Notes: generated by a model not told the origin, from the sequence alone. Positions 1-15,700 are shown, counted from the first letter of the stretch. The stretch is 64,000 nucleotides of DNA from Plazaster borealis (GCA_021014325.1 CM037462.1:3752318-3816317), one strand, 5' to 3'. Made by a program: numbers and translations.

Positions 1-104
1 TAACAACTGAAGTGAACATTCTGTAGTCAACTTGCCGTCGCATCAAACTATGCTACAAGTGCAATGGCCGTAGATTTATTTTTATTGTTCCCACACACTA
101 GACA

Positions 105-275
105 CTATTTGGGTTAGGTTTTCAGTACCTACCTGATTGCATGGGTTTCCCTCCCACATCTAAAACTGAAACTTCCTTCCTGATCTTCACCCCATGGGGT
201 TCTTGGCTTGTAGATTGATTAAGTTTGCTTTTCTGAGAGTCCTTGGCTTCAAGACCAGATTTAATAAATGAAAAG
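105..275 (+). repeat. SINE family B, 3' part
   Basis: Matches the 3' two thirds of the element at 38405-38670 (acctacctgattgcatggg, then ttcttggct). The tRNA-like head is missing. The rest of 1-474 is intron with nothing else recognised. Confidence 0.7.
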
Positions 276-474
276 ATTTCCAATTATACAACCTAAAACA
301 TGCTCTCTGAAGGGAATCCACACTGTACGTACCTATTAGTGTGGTTGTTTTCACATTTGTTTGCAGTTAAGTATTTTGGTATTGCTAGAAAGGTTTTACC
401 CAACACCGGGTCTTTGTGTGTCGCAAAGGGAACCATTCTGTAAAAGGTTTATGTTTAAAATAATTTTCCAACAG

Positions 475-759
475 CCCCCACAGCACCTCCTGCTAATATT
501 AAACACCTCAATTTAACTGAAACTGGCATCAGCTTTCAGTGGGACGAGGTGCCGTGTGGCAGGAGAGGAGGGGACATTACAGAATACAGCTACGAGTTGA
601 TGACGTCATCTGGCAACGGAAGTGAAACGACAGCTGAAAGGTCGCTGAGTTTCAACGACCTCCTTCCCTGCACTGATTACAAATTTAAAGTAGCAGCCAA
701 GACGAGCATTGGAGTCGGAACATACACGGAAGACATAGACTTTACCACATCGACTAAAG
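475..759 (+). CDS. RPTP exon 1: FN3 domain A
   Basis: A 285-nt symmetrical phase 1-1 exon between a ccaacag acceptor and a gtattc donor. It codes for one full fibronectin-III domain with the core Trp (FQWDEV) and the Pro-Cys-Thr-Asp-Tyr turn before the F strand. A phase 1-1 exon per domain is the usual FN3 arrangement. Confidence 0.88.
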
Positions 760-3700
760 GTATTCTTAAAGACAATGACCCAATGTAATGATAGGAAATT
801 TTGTCACAGTTTAGAGAAAGCTGGCATACTTGGGTCGGCTGAAATAAGTAATTTTACTATAGGCCTGTGTACTCTATGCTCAAGCTTTGAAGCAGTGAAG
901 GGACATTGTTGCGTAAAGTATATAGGCCTATAAGAGTGACAGTTGTGGAGGTTAAAGACTATGGCAGACACCCAGGCCTGATACTTCAAGGGGGCAACGG
1001 AGGCAATCACCTCATGCCCTTCGGTCTTTGCCTTGGTGCCCTTTGAAATGTTCCCAGTAGGAACTTAAAGAAGTGCCCTTTACTAAGGACAAAAATGCCT
1101 TGCCCTTAAAAGAGCAAAGTGTCAGGCTTGTAAACCTTAGTACTAGCAGTGCTCTGTGTACATGTAATACAACGCATTTTAAGCTTTAAAGGCATCGTAC
1201 ACGTTTGGTAATTACTCAAAATATATTTTAGCATAAAAACTGACTTGGTAACAAGCAACAGGGAGCTGTTGATAGTATAAAACATTGTAGGAAACGACTC
1301 CCTCTGAAGTAACGTAGTTTTTGAGGAAGAGGTAATTTCTCACTAAAATAATAAAAACTTCTTGCAAGAAGTTTTTATTCCTATCTGAAAGCACACAAAT
1401 TTGTACAACAAGGGTGTTTTTTCTTTCATCATTTTTTTGCAACTTCGATGACCAAATGAGCCCAAATTTTCACAGGCTTGTTATTTTATGCATATGTTGG
1501 GATACACCAAATGAGAACACTGGTCTTTGACAATTACCAAACGTGTACGATGCCTTTAAATTACTCCTTAAAAAAAATTGCCAATACATTCTTTTAGAAA
1601 CATTGTTTGCAGTCAAGGCATACACAAGATCAAAGCTGATTTTCCAAACTTGATTTTGGTGACATCTTAAACTTTTGCAAAGGTTATTTTAAGTTCATGT
1701 GACGCATTGTAACTAATAAAATTGTGTCATAAAAAAAGGGCTGTTTAAATCGACCCTGCCATACCCAGCCCTAAAATTGGGCTGATTTTATCAGCCACGG
1801 AACACTGCTAGGAAGGTGGGTCAAAGGGGCTAAGAAGATAGTTATCTTAAGATGTTTGTTGCTGTTTTTGTTTTTAACCACTGTTTTTTTTTCTTCTATC
1901 AGATGCAAATCCTGAAAACAAAATAACTTCAAGGTGCCCATATAAATGTGGAACTAAAATGTTTTAAATTGTTTAAAGTATTAACAATAGTAACTCTTTG
2001 TTTTTTATAAACTATGCTAAAGAATGTGTTAATAGAGGCCAGTGATGAAAACCATTCAGGGCCTTCTTGTTAATAGAGCTACTTAAAGCTCAAAAAGTAG
2101 CTAAGCACAAGCACATGGTGCTTACCGATATTCTGCAAAATATAAATAATAGTACATTGTAGCTGGTAACATTTTTAATGCTTTAAGCACAATTGTTTTT
2201 TTGTTAAATTTTGTGCTTTATAAAAGCAGCTGTATGAAATTGAGCTCAGAGCTCATATCTGTATTTTTGTTGTTGTTGTTGTGCAGCTCATCTTCCTGTT
2301 GGAAACCTCAGCGCTGACGGAGGTGTGGATGAGTTACTTGTTGCATGGGATGCACCTGATGTGACCCAAAACCCCTGCAGTCTACTCTACAAAATAGAAT
2401 ATGAGCTGATCAACAGAGACCAGTGTGAACCAATAAGCTCCCCAGTACGCTCCGAGGGTGTCAACCAAACCACACCTGGAATCACCTTGGACGGTTTGGA
2501 TGCCTACTCCACGTACACCGTCTATGTCTGGACGTGGAACGAAGCAGGATTAGGCGAAGAGCGTTCAATAAATAGTACAACGTCTAGCAAAGGTCAGCAA
2601 TCAGCAACTGTGGTTAGGCATTTACAGGTGTTGGTGCTGCGTTCATTTTTACCATTTGTTATCATCCAATGAAAGGTTTCATTCACGCAAGCTAATAATG
2701 GGGTCATCGGGAACCTCAAGCTAATAGTTGAGTGACACTGAAACAAATTGAGTCGTGGATGGCACCTTTCAACGTCAAGTTGAGGAAAATTTGGAGTGTC
2801 ATGGCCAAGCGGTCTAGTGTACCGGACTCAAGTTCTGGTGTTGTCGGACTGTGGGTTTGTGTCTCGGTCATGACACTTGTTTTAAAGTCAATTTGATTAA
2901 TGAATAGACAAAAAGTAAAATCATTATTTGATTGCCAAGGAATCTGGTTGAAATCGGTCATAAATGAAATGAAAGAGAAGGTGGAGAGTGGCAAGCATGG
3001 ATTGATGTGGTGAGAAAGTTGGAGGTGACATATTAGAAAGTCAAGGTAATAAGCGAGGGTTAGACAGAAAGTGAAATTGTTAGATGATTGAAAGTGAACT
3101 AAGTGACCATGGATAAACTATGTCATGAGCACGGCCGCAATCCGACGCATTCCTATGCGTGCCAGCTCAAACAAAAGAAGACCCACCCAGTGTCACGCAT
3201 AGGAACGCAGTCTTCTGCAACAAAGGAACAATGCTGTTTGCCAGCTTAAGCCAAATGTCACTTTGTAGTTATAATCGGCTTACTAGATAAACCATTGTTC
3301 GGTATACCTACCTGAGCTAGACCTTCACTAACACTAATCCTTCACTCCTTTGTGGGCTACTTTCAAGCTGTCTTGTCATTGAACTTGACCAACAAATGAG
3401 TTTGATAATGAGTGAAACTAATATTCACTGGAGCCTAAATCCAATGGTTGCACAGGGCCGTGACAATTTTTGGATGACTTCGTGCAGCTACGCGTCGGCA
3501 CGCGCGAATGCATTCTTAATTTATCCATGGTCCCTAACATAACATTACTCATGAGGGACACCATACAGTTGAAGTTAATTGATGATATACAGATTGATCA
3601 GGAAATAAGAGTTGTAGGTGACACGTTATCAAGTCAAGTTGAGTGATGATTAGACAAATTAAAATCATAAAGAGTGAGGGACAGTGATGATTTGGTTCAT

Positions 3701-6700
3701 TGTAGACGATTTTATATTGATCTAAAAATTTTCATGGGTGAAGCGTTACAAAGTAAAGTTAAGTGAGGAACGATGATGGACATTAGTTAATCAGCTAAGG
3801 TAACATCATGTGAGTAAGGTGAGCTATGGGCAGAATGGTGGACATTTTAATTTAAACATCTTGTCATTTTCATAAATCATTTCATAAATGTCATCTGTTA
3901 CATCAAATTACTTTGTGAATACCTAAATTAACAATTATTCATGGAAAAACATTTTAAATCATTTATAATTTACCAAACCATCATACACAATGAAAGAAGA
4001 ATGTTTTTATTTAACCTTTCATGCAGTCATGTAACTGTTTGTCTGTGAAAGTAATAAATGTTGACTGTCTGTGTACCCTGTTGTGTCGTTTGTGCAGACT
4101 TGGTCTATTCTGGTATGATTTTGTGCTTTTTAGCTTTTTAAGAAAAAGTTGGAAAAATTCATGTTCTGATTATTTCTAGAATTATGTCAGACCCACATTT
4201 GAGACCTGAAACGTTGTGGACCTACATGTAATGATTTGAGACAGAGACTGAGAATAACAATGAGTTTAAAGCCTAAGATCTGCAGATATGAGACTCAGAC
4301 TTGAGAGCCCTGAGACCTACTGATCTTAGACTGAGACTTGATTGCCCTTGGCATACAGATCTTCAACTGAGACTTGAGAACCGAAGACCTACATATGTGA
4401 GACTGAAATTTGAGGGCATGAGACCTACAGATGTGAGACTGAAACTTGAGAGCCTGCCCTGCAGATCTTAGACTGAGACTTGGGACTTGAAAATCTGCAT
4501 GAGGAGACCTCAAGTTCACACTGAGAATAAGGCTTAAATGTCTGAGATCTAAAGATCTTTGAGACAGAGACTGAGGCATGGCATTTTAAGATATTTTAGG
4601 TCTTAAACTGAGACTTTGAAGTTTGAGACCTTAAGACATGAGTCTTTGACTAAGACTTGAAATACTGAGACCTAAAGGTCTTTGACTGAGTTGAGACTGA
4701 AACTTGTTAGACTATAGGGCTTACATTGAGACTTGACTGTCTGAGACCTTAAAGTCTGAGAGTGAGACTTGAATTACAGAGTAGACCTAAAGGTCTTTGA
4801 TTGAGACTGGGACTTAAATTTTTGAGACCTTTGATGTCAGAAACTGAGACTTGACAGTATGAGACCTGACTACTGAGACCTATAGAAGTCTTTGACTGAG
4901 ACTGAGACCTGAATTTTTTGAGAACCGAGGTCTTATACTGAGACTTGAATGTCTGAGTTCTTAGAGTCGGAGAATGAGACAAACTACTGAGACCTAAAGG
5001 TCTTTGACTTCGTCTAAGACTTGAATTTTTGAGAAGTGAATATCTAATGCCTGAAGGTCACACTTAAAATGAGACTTTAATATTAGAAACAGACCTTTGA
5101 GAATGATACATGATTATCGAGACGCAAAGTGCCTTTGACTGAGACTGTGACTTGAATTTTAGAGACGTTTAGGTCTAAGACTAAGAATGTCTGAGACCTT
5201 AAGGTCTGAGACTTAAGTTCTGAGTCCTAAAGATCTAACACTGAAGTTGATGAGACTTGCTGATATGACCTAAAAGTCTCAAGGCCGTTTAAGAACTAGT
5301 GGCTGCAGCTGTGTGGCTGGATCGCCACATTAACATGCAGTAAAGCAAAGGCTGTGCTTAGCAAGAGCCGTAAGCCACAGCCGCCAAAGACACTCTGACA
5401 CTTGAATGTCCGAGACCAAACGGTCTGCGACGGTCCTGAAAAAAATCAACACCACTGTTTAAAAGCATATGTGCATATGCATGCATCAAATGTGAAAATA
5501 TGCAAATGATTTTCTTTTTGTATTTTTGTATCATCATTTTTAATAGTCGTAGCTGGTCAGTTTTCTAATGTTAATTAAATTGTTTCTATTTGTGTGTTTA
5601 TTGTATATTTTTCACTGTAGGATATTTTATAACTTTTTTGTTTGCTTTCGCTTCTATTGTTAAGTGCATTAAGAAATCTGTGATTCATAATGCACTTTAA
5701 ATTCTGTTTATTATTATTATTATAATTAGATAAAGAGCTAGTGTAGATGATGATTTGGTGTTTCCCAGTTCCAACGTCCCCCGTCCGTGTTGCTCCGCCT
5801 GTGGTTCAAACAAAATGTCTCAAAAAGCCACCTAAACAATTCTGTATTTTCCATTCACTTGCATATTACCTTCTGGTTATATCTAAAAAGTAAATTTCTT
5901 ACGTTGTAAACTACTTTAGTTGATGTCAAATCATGTTTTAAAAAAGTTTAACTATTTTGTTCTTCTTCTCTTTCTAGCGCCAGATGGAATTCCTGCTGGA
6001 TTTGAATTGGAGGACAAGACGAAAAACAGCATCGCAGTCTCCTGGAGCGCTGTCCCATGTGGAAGCAGGAACGGAGAGATCATTCGCTATTGGGTAAGGT
6101 TTGAGTCAACCTTGTTCCCGGTGGTGTACGATCTTGCTGTGCCATTTTCTTTTTATTCCCAGAATGCCTTGTTCGATCATAACCCCTGGAAGTGTGACTT
6201 TGACATATCCAAATATATTAGATATTTTAATTTGTCCTGTTGATCCATTCTGTGTTATTGACAATGCAGAGCGTGCTGTCAAAAGACGCATCAAGTCATA
6301 GAGCAACTAGCCCCCTCTCATTCTTTTTCAATCTTGTGATATTTATGTTTGATATTTGAGTCACTGTCCTACTTCTTGCATTTCCCTGCGTCATGTGACA
6401 CTATTCGATCCTCATTACATCTGGAGTGAGTTCCCCCAGCTTTCAGTTTAATTTCCTACTTATTCAAGAGGTTCATTTGTTTCTATAAGACTCATGCCTT
6501 TTGGCATGAATGTAAGCTAGGGTTTTGATCACAGATATATGTTCTACTTCGGTCCCCAGAAGAATACTTTCAATCCCATATAGTTGTAGATATAGACGAT
6601 AAAACTAACCTGAGAAAAGTTCATTTCAAAAGGTGGTAGCGTTTTTGAGGTATTGCCTAAAATCTGGAACGATTATTTCCACGCAGGAAGAATAATCTGC

Positions 6701-9700
6701 ATTGGAATACACACTCTGAGAAGCATTACGCGTAACGCTCCTCAGATTAAAATGTTTTGGGGATAAAAAGTGATGTATTTTTCCAAAACCGCAGTACTTC
6801 GAAGTGAAAAGTTTCTAAAAATGCATTATACTATCAAAAGCTGCTGTACTTCTTACCAAGTAAGTTTTTATTGCCATTGTTTGTTATCAGAATCATTACC
6901 AAACCTGTCTGATGCCTTTAATACATTTTATAAAAACCTTTTTCACAGTTCTGCCAAATTCCTCTGTCCACCCAGACCACACATATTCCATTCCTACGTT
7001 TCCCACAATCAGTTACCAAAAAAATGATAACATGTCCTGTGTTGCTCTCTGTACATGTACATGTACATGGTGTATGGTGTACATGTACATGTAAGTGCTT
7101 CATACCTGCAGGCACAGCGAAAAGTGCAAAGTGCGCGTGCATGCGCGAAGCTGATTCCGGTAGAAAACACGCCCATTTATGCTAAGGCCAAATAAAATAA
7201 AAAACATGTTTAGCGTCCCCGCCGCTTCCTTATAAGAGGCCGCCTCTTTTTTTTGTAGAAAAAATGATACATTTTTAACGATCCCTGACGAAAAAAATAA
7301 ATTTTGAAGTAAATAAGATCGTATTTTAGACTTAGCACACCAAAAAAGCTGGCAACCATCTTGAAAAATAGCCTGGCCAGTTGTCTCAAAAAATGAGTCG
7401 GACTGCCATTAAAAAGAAAAAGAAAAAAAAAAAGACCCTTCCTTTTTACAAAAAGGCAGGACGCTAAACATTTTGTTTTTTTGGGGGGCCTAAGTGGCCT
7501 CATCTGTCCTGGGAAAAAAAAAATTACGCATGCAGTTTAGGGTGACCACATATAAACATGATTCATTTGAAATGTATTGCATCAAAATACGTGCATTTTC
7601 ACACGCGCGTACTAAGCATTTTTTATCATGCCCAGTTTACTTCAGAGGGTCTACAGTTTTAACAGTCTATTTTATTAAGATTCATTTTTCAAACAGTATT
7701 TTTATAACGTCACTTATTGAAAGTTTTTATCTATTATTCAATTTCTACAACTATTTTTAACTGGTTCATCTTTTTAGCTTAGTGTCTATTTGACTGGTCC
7801 AGACATAATTTTTTTAATTTGTTTAATTATCGTTGTTTTTAATTTATTTTGTTTGATCCATTTGCTTGTATTCAGCGCATTTAGGCGGAGCCCACCTGCG
7901 ACTGTTTGCGCTTTATAAATGTTTCTTTATTATTATTATTATTATTATTTTGATCTTGCCTCATCCAGAAGGCGCAAAAGACAGAGTTATCAAATGCTGT
8001 TGTTTTTTCCTCATCAGATGAGGTACAAAATTGTTGACAAACCATACAACAAGACGTTCGACCCAAGCCTTGAAGAGTACACTGAAGAAAAACTCTCAGA
8101 CCTTGAGAAAAGTGTGACAGGATTGGAACCATCCACACAATATGATTTTCAAGTAGCTGGTCTTGTCCGAATTGGAGATGAGGAGGAGGCAGGACCGTCT
8201 GCAGCCATGAAGATATACACAGCTGTAGAGACAGGTCAGTTGACTTTGTCATCAAACCCTTACTCCCGAGGCCCATTCGCCTAAAGGGCCCAATTTTACA
8301 GAGCTGCTTAAAGGGGAAGTAAACCTTTGGTTTTTGGAACCGTTCGATTGTTTTAATCCTATATATATATGTAGATATACAATAAAACTAACCCGTGAAA
8401 TTTTCATTTCATAAGGTGGTTGTGTTTTTGAGATATCGCCAAAAATCCGGAGCGGTTATGTCCACGCAAAAAGAAACAATCAGTAATTCAAATTTTTTTG
8501 GATAAAAACTGATATCTTTTTCAATAACCACAGTACTTTGAAGTAAAATGATTCTCAAAATGCTTTATATTAATGAAAGCTGCTGTACTGTTAACCAAGT
8601 AGGTTTTTATTGCCATTCATTTTAAGAGACAACCAGCCTTCAGTCGCGCAAACAACTTGGCACTTGTCGAGAGTTTCAAGAACTGCAGAGAAATTCTGTG
8701 GTCACACCTAAGCAATTTTGCGAAAAGTCTTGGACAAAGTTAAAGACCGTGTAAACACTATCAGCCCTCGACATACGGCTCTTTGCATTTATGATCAACA
8801 AGTAACTGGGGTGGCATGGGTGGGGTAGTAATGAGCATTTGAGGCACTGATCCTTGGTGTGGTCTGCTTCTTTGCACTCACAGATGATACGGCCAGTCTT
8901 GTAACCCCATCGGGCTAATGTAGCTTTGTAATACCTGCTACATGTACATGTATGTAGCATGTATTACTGTGCACTTTGCTAGATTCAGACATTTATGATG
9001 CATAATAAGGGAGAGAAAACTTTTTGAGTCACAGTGTAACAAAGACACCATTGTCTCGGTTACGCGTGAAACTGTCGGCTTTTACTTATTGGCCTACGTT
9101 TGAAGGTTTTCATTGAAAATAGCTGAATTACAGTCTACCAATGATGTTAACATATTACCCTTGAAATTTAAATTTTCAATGAAAACCTACTAATTTATGG
9201 CAAAAAAAGTTACAAGTTCCCACTGTAGCAGGAAACTGAGACACCGGTGTCTCCGTTACAGTGTGATGGATAGTTTTGGATCGTATATGAAAACAAAAAA
9301 TCTGATTTGAGAAATTGAAGTTATACATTAAACGTCATGAGCTATCCCCACCACTTAAACGCGCAAAGAATATAGAAAGTACATTATCTTTTGAGATATA
9401 ACACCATGTCACGCTTTGGCCCCCTTATTTATAGAAAGACCCATCTACCAGTTTTTGTCTTCAGGCGATTGAGAGTTTTCCAACCAATCCATTTTGCTTC
9501 TGTTCAGCAGGAGGGATTTCCATGTCGGTTGGAGGAGGGTTGTTTTTGATTCTTAAAACACATGTATGTTGTATTAATTTGTTTCTGTGTGTAATTATTT
9601 TGGATACCACTAGACATTGAGAAACCTAAGCAGCCAACTGTCGATACCTCCCTTACGACCTCGGCAACTGTCACCATTGCCCTAAGCCTTCCAGCTGTAA

Positions 9701-12700
9701 CAACCTACGTTACGTAAGTATATATCCCCACTCTTCAATACAGGCGGTTCACAACACAGTAGCGCCCTCCACAGTTTTGTATCCAATCTTTGACTTTATC
9801 CGCAAGGATAAAGACAGGCACTGGTCTAACAGGACCAATGATTTCATTGGATACAATGATTTCATTGGATAAACGTGCAGTGACGTAAGCATTCCATATC
9901 TGTGTAGTGATTGGTCCAAGGTGACTGTAGTTTGTCAGCTTGCACTTTCGATTGTCTGCATGCAGCGTGTCTATAATGTTGTACATGCATGTAATGTTTT
10001 ATTCACTGTGTGTACGTGTACGTATGAATTGACTGAGATCAACTGGCAGGATCCTGCCAGGCGGATCAAGTCGGGTATCTGGAGTTACTCACGAGCCTCA
10101 AAGTCTGACGTCAGATGTTCAGGCTACTACACTCCAAGCTCAGCACCGCATGGGCAGCTTGGGAACCTGACGGCTGATACATATGTGAAAAACATTTGCT
10201 GGCCTCACAATAAAAGGATCTTGTGCCATAAACACAGCAAATAGATTGACCTTGCTGCTTTATCTGCATGCAAACCACAAAAAAACCCACACCAAACAAA
10301 CAGCCAGGTTATTACTCGGCAGACACAATGCAACCAAATAGAAACAGTTTCATCATTCATAATGATGGCGATTGCTTTAAAAAAAAAAATATTGACTCTT
10401 ATATGGCACATTTCCTAAGAATGATCATTGTGCTTCAACCATTATTACCCCTGGTCACTGGGCCATATATTTCATTCCTTAAACCATCTCAGCTCCCTGG
10501 GGAGTATACAGCCTGTGCTGCCAAGTATGTAGCGCACTAAGCTAAAATCAATCACAAGAACCATCTCTGCCCTCACAGGTACCCATTTACCCCTGGGTGA
10601 TGAGAAGCAATTATAGTTAAGTGTCTTGCCTCAAGGACACAAGTGTCATGGCCGGGATTCGAACCCACACCCTGATGAATTAGCAACCAGAACTTGAGTT
10701 CCATGCACTTAACCGCTTAGCCACGACATGCCACGACACAACAGCATTTTTGTCAAATAATGTCTTCATTTTATTTTTACAGGGACTTCCAAATTGGTGT
10801 GCTTCTCATCACACCCTCACCAGTGAATACAGAAGGTAACATACAACGCCAAGATGTGTCTCCTGATTTATACGTGGCAGGAGAATTCAGTAAGGACAGC
10901 GTGCCTGACACTTTTCAAGTTGGCGATGATCAGGTGTATGGAGGATACCGCAACAAGCCCCTGGAGAGCAGTGCTACGTATGAGATTTACCTTGGTGCAG
11001 TCAGCAAAACATCCAGCGAGGTATATCCCCCCGGCCATGGCACTCAATGTTAAAAAAAGTTTATCCATTCTTTTTCCCTATTTTTCTTTTCCCAGTACTC
11101 ATTCCCTAGTACTTGTTACTGAGTACTCCCTAATACTCACTTCTTTTCATTCCTGGTACTCCCTACTCATTCCCTAGCGCTTGGTACCTAATATTCTTGT
11201 ACTCGCTAGTACTCATTCCCTAGTACTCTTTCCTAGAACTCACTAGTACTTGTTCCTTAGTACTGTCTAGTACTCATTCCTGGTACTCACTAGTACTCAA
11301 TCCCTAGTACTCATTCATAGTACTACCTATTCTCTAGTACTCTAGTTCCCCAGTACTCCTTAGTATACTCGCTCCCTATCTCGTTCCCTAGGTCTCCCTA
11401 GTACTTGTTCCCTATTACTCTCAAGTACTTGTCCTTAGTATACTCACTCCCTAGTACTCATTCCCAAGTACTCGTTCCCTAGTTCTCCCTAGTACTTGTT
11501 CCCTAGTACTCTCAAGTACTTGTCCTTAGTATACTCACTCCCTAGTACTCATTCCCAAGTACTCGTTCCCTAGTTCTCCCTAGTACTTGTTCCCTAGTAC
11601 TCTCAAGTACTTGTCCTTAGTATACTCACTCCCTAGTACTCATTCCCAAGTACTCGTTCCCTAGTTCTCCCTAGTACTTGTTCCCTAGTACTCTCAAGTA
11701 CTTGTCCTTAGTATACTCACTCCCTAGTACTCATTCCCAAGTACTCGTTCCCTAGTTCTCCCTAGTACTTGTTCCCTAGTACTCTCAAGTACTTGTCCTT
11801 AGTATACTCACTCCCTAGTACTCATTCCCAAGTACTCATTCCCTAGTTCTCCCTAGTACTTGTTCCCTATTACTCTCAAGTACTTGTCCTTAGTATACTC
11901 ACTCCCTAGTACTCATTCCCAAGTACTCGTTCCCTAGTTCTCCCTAGTACTTGTTCCCTAGTACTCTCAAGTACTTGTCCTTAGTATACTCACTCCCTAG
12001 TACTCATTCCCAAGTACTCGTTCCCTAGTTCTCCCTAGTACTTGTTCCCTAGTACTCTCAAGTACTTGTCCTTAGTACTATCTACTACTTGTTCCCTAGT
12101 ACTCCTTAGTACTGTCTAGTACTCGTTCCCTAGTTTTCCCTAGTACTCATTCCCTTGTACTTTCTAGTGCTCATTCCCTAGCCTCACTAGTACTCGTTCT
12201 CTCGTACTTCGTAGTCATACATGCGTCTCAAGTATTACCAAAATTAACCCCCTAGTATTAAAATTTATTTGTATATAAAGAAGTTGGTTTCTTTGAAAAG
12301 GCTGTAAGGGTAAATAGTGCTTTCAAAATGCTGACAATCGTATATGCAAATTCTCTGACTGTATGATTTTGTTTTATCTCACTCTATTTAGGAGGCCACC
12401 ATAGCCTGGGGTGATCCAAGCAGAGTGGAAGGTAAACTTTCCCCCCACAAACAAAAGACATAATAATAAAAATTGATGGTCCTTAGCGCACATATCCAAG
12501 GAGCTAGATCACTGCATTTTACAATATAAGACCATTCCTCAAACTTTCTCAACTCCGTGGGGAGCATGCAACCTCAAGCTGCTATACATTAGCACTGAGG
12601 GATTAAATCCAACACAGTAGGGTGTCGTGGCCGAGCGGTTAAGAGCATCGAATTCAAGTTCTGGTGGTTAGTCATCAGGTTGTGGGTTCGAATCCCAGTC

Positions 12701-15700
12701 ATGGCACTTGTGTCCTTGAGCAAGACACTTAACTATAATTGCTTCTCTTCACCCAGGGGTATAAATGGGTATCTGCGAGGGTAGAGGTTGATATTGTGTT
12801 TGAAAAAGCCTTCGGAGCGCCACGGTTGCCCAGGGTTGTATACTCCCCAGGGAGCTGAGAAAGGTTAAAGGAATGTTATTGGCCCAATGACCAGGGCACT
12901 AATGTAAAGTGCATTGAGACGTTTGTTGTAAAATGCGCTATATAAGAACTTGTTATTATTATTATTATTATTAATACTATCTCGCCCCTCACAGGTTTCC
13001 ATTTATACACCTGGGTTGGGAGAAGCGATTATGGTTATATGCCTTGCTTGATGATTCATGGTCGAACCCACACATTACGGGAAAGCCCCATTAAAGAAAG
13101 AGGCCAGAATAATACATCCTTTTCATCTATACCAACTCACACCTGTTATCTCCATGTAATTCCTTTTTCAAACAGTGGACCCCAATCTTTAAATGGGATC
13201 AAGAAAAAGCCAGTAGTGCTGCTGACTGCCCAAGGCTGATTAACTGCTCATCCATTAAGTTTAATGACCCAAGTAATGACAATGTTAACACACCCACTCA
13301 CTGAAAAGGATGTATAGTTTCCGAGTTTTGGTGGTTAAACTCGGAAATTCTTGAATGAAGCTTTCCCGTTATGCATTCCGATGACTTAACCTCTAGAACA
13401 TGAGTCTGGTGCACTAGACCACTCGTCCATGACACACTATATGTATAAATACTTTTGTTTGTTTGTGGTCAACAGTGGGTTCTGGTGATATTGAAGATCC
13501 CTTCCCAGTCGTAGCTGTGGTTATTCCCATCCTGGTTATCATTCTTGTTGGTGTTGTCGCAGGCGGACTCTTCCTCAAGAGGTAGGGTCTCCTAAATGAC
13601 TTACATTAAAAAATTTCATACAATTTTCAACCATATGTCTTCCTATATAAGCCATTTTTCAAGTTATAGATTTGAATAATCTCCGGTTACAATGACTTGC
13701 TTAATAGTCGCAAGTGACTGCTTAAATTTGAATTCAAATGTCAAATAATAAACCACAAGGGAAACTGACTGGGTAAATTTGAAATGATTTGGGGTTGAAC
13801 AAAGAAAAATTGGCGGGATTTGAACCAACGACCTCCAGTTTAACTCGCCGGCACTCTACCAACTGAGCTATCTAGCCCTATGTTGGCGGTCTCCCTATTT
13901 TGTCAATATCTTTATTCGGGGGGTGCCAGTCAGGAGCCATACAACAGTTAACTGTCGATAAAAGTGGCAGGTGCTTAATATGTAAGGGGAGGAATGCAAA
14001 ATTAAACAGGCGATAACTCAAGGTTAGCTTCAAGGCTTTTTGAGGTTTGCCGGGGTTATCCGGGTTTCAACTGTGAGTTATCTCAACCGCTTGCATAATT
14101 CTGCATTTCTCCCTAACGTGGTTCGGGGCAAGCATTTGAAAAATTATGTGATATACGGTGGCCACTCTTACAGAATTCTAAATGAATGTGTATGGCACAT
14201 CATTAGGCCGAGTAAAAAAACAAACATGTTTAGCGTCCCCGCCCGCCTCCTTTTTGGCGGCCGAATCCTTTTTCTTTTACTATTTACTATTTTATTAAAA
14301 TTAAAAAAAAGGAAAAAGAAAAACAAACAAAAAAGGAAAATTGACTAAAATGATACAAATCATTTGTTTTGTCATACATTGCATCAGTAGCCATATTTAG
14401 CATGGCGGCCATCTTGGAAAAAATAGCAAACAATTTGAAAAATAGTAAAATAGTAGCCCCCTATCTCCTCCTCTTTTTGAAAAAGTCCAGACATGTTCAA
14501 TGTCTTGTCCAACATGTTTCTTTTATGTATTGTGTGTTTGAACAGTAGAAAAACAATGGATATTTGAAATTAAAAAAGAATGGCGGCCATCTTGAAACCC
14601 GGATGCTAAACATGTTTCTTTTTTTATTCGGCCTTACCAGGCTTTACCCATCGGGATGTGGCCATGCAAATACTTGCCCCAGACCATGTGACCATGTCCC
14701 TCAATCAAAAACTAGCTGAATGGCTTTGCTATCGTTGGAGCCACTTTGTGTGAGGGTTGCTTTACAGTGGAATCACATCACAGGATTGATGAGAATTTAA
14801 TGCATTTCTAAGGTAATGTTGTTGTTGTTGATGTTTTGTTTGGCTTTGACAGAAGAGGTCATCAAGAGAAGGACGCAGATTCAGAGGGTCTTCAAGTTGG
14901 TGAAATCAAAGGTAGGAGGAAAACCAAACTAATTGATAACTTTGCACTCAAGCTATCAGTTAGTTCTTGGGCATAAAAGGAACGTCTTAAAAGTCGGAAG
15001 GGACATATGCCCACTGGGAGTACTCCAGCGATCCATAGACGGTGCAAGTCTCACGCGTATTCAAGTTATAAGTTTCTGTCATAATAAAGAAATGTTTTTG
15101 AACGATGAAGTGGGTGATTTTTTTGTAAAACTACACACAAACATGTGCCAGCGTTGGAGCCAGAAGTAGCAAAAACTTTGGACGTACAGTTACGTGTGTG
15201 ACGTAATGACTTGCCAGCAAATATACAAGTATTTTGAAAGAATATACCATCCTTGATGATAACATTTGTTCATTGATATGATTTAAACTTTTTGTACATC
15301 TATGTTAATAATTTAGAGGGAAAAGAGAGTTACACTTCTACACACAGTGTCAGAGACAACTTTGCATCCATAGATGAAGGTGTTTCTATGGCAACAACAT
15401 CAATTACACATCCCTCATCACCTGAAAAACCAAAAGCAAGAAAGAGGACATTCAGAGCACCCACTGCTATACCGCTGACAGAATTTGAAGATTTCATCCA
15501 CAAGAAGAAAGCCGAGACATACAAGGAGGGGAATGGGTTCCTCTGGGATTATAAGGTGGGTGATAGGGTCATGGGAAAAGGGAAATGGGCTCCTCTGGGA
15601 TTAAAAGGTTGATGATGGAATCAAACAATGAGGGAAATGGGCTCCTCTGGGATTAAAAGGTAGAAAATGGAAGCTTGCAATGAGGTGAATGTGTTCCTCT

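Noticed and set aside
1901..1960. A cag-preceded stretch that reads like the start of another FN3 exon (DANPENKI)
   Set aside because: Frame closes soon after, no domain core follows and no donor is needed; at most a dead exon remnant.
4295..4982. Minus-strand open frames in the 4.2-5.3 kb region
   Set aside because: Low-complexity Ser/Gln/Leu frames produced by the GAGACT repeat.
11070..12230. CRISPR-like array
   Set aside because: Units are contiguous with no unique spacers; eukaryotic satellite.
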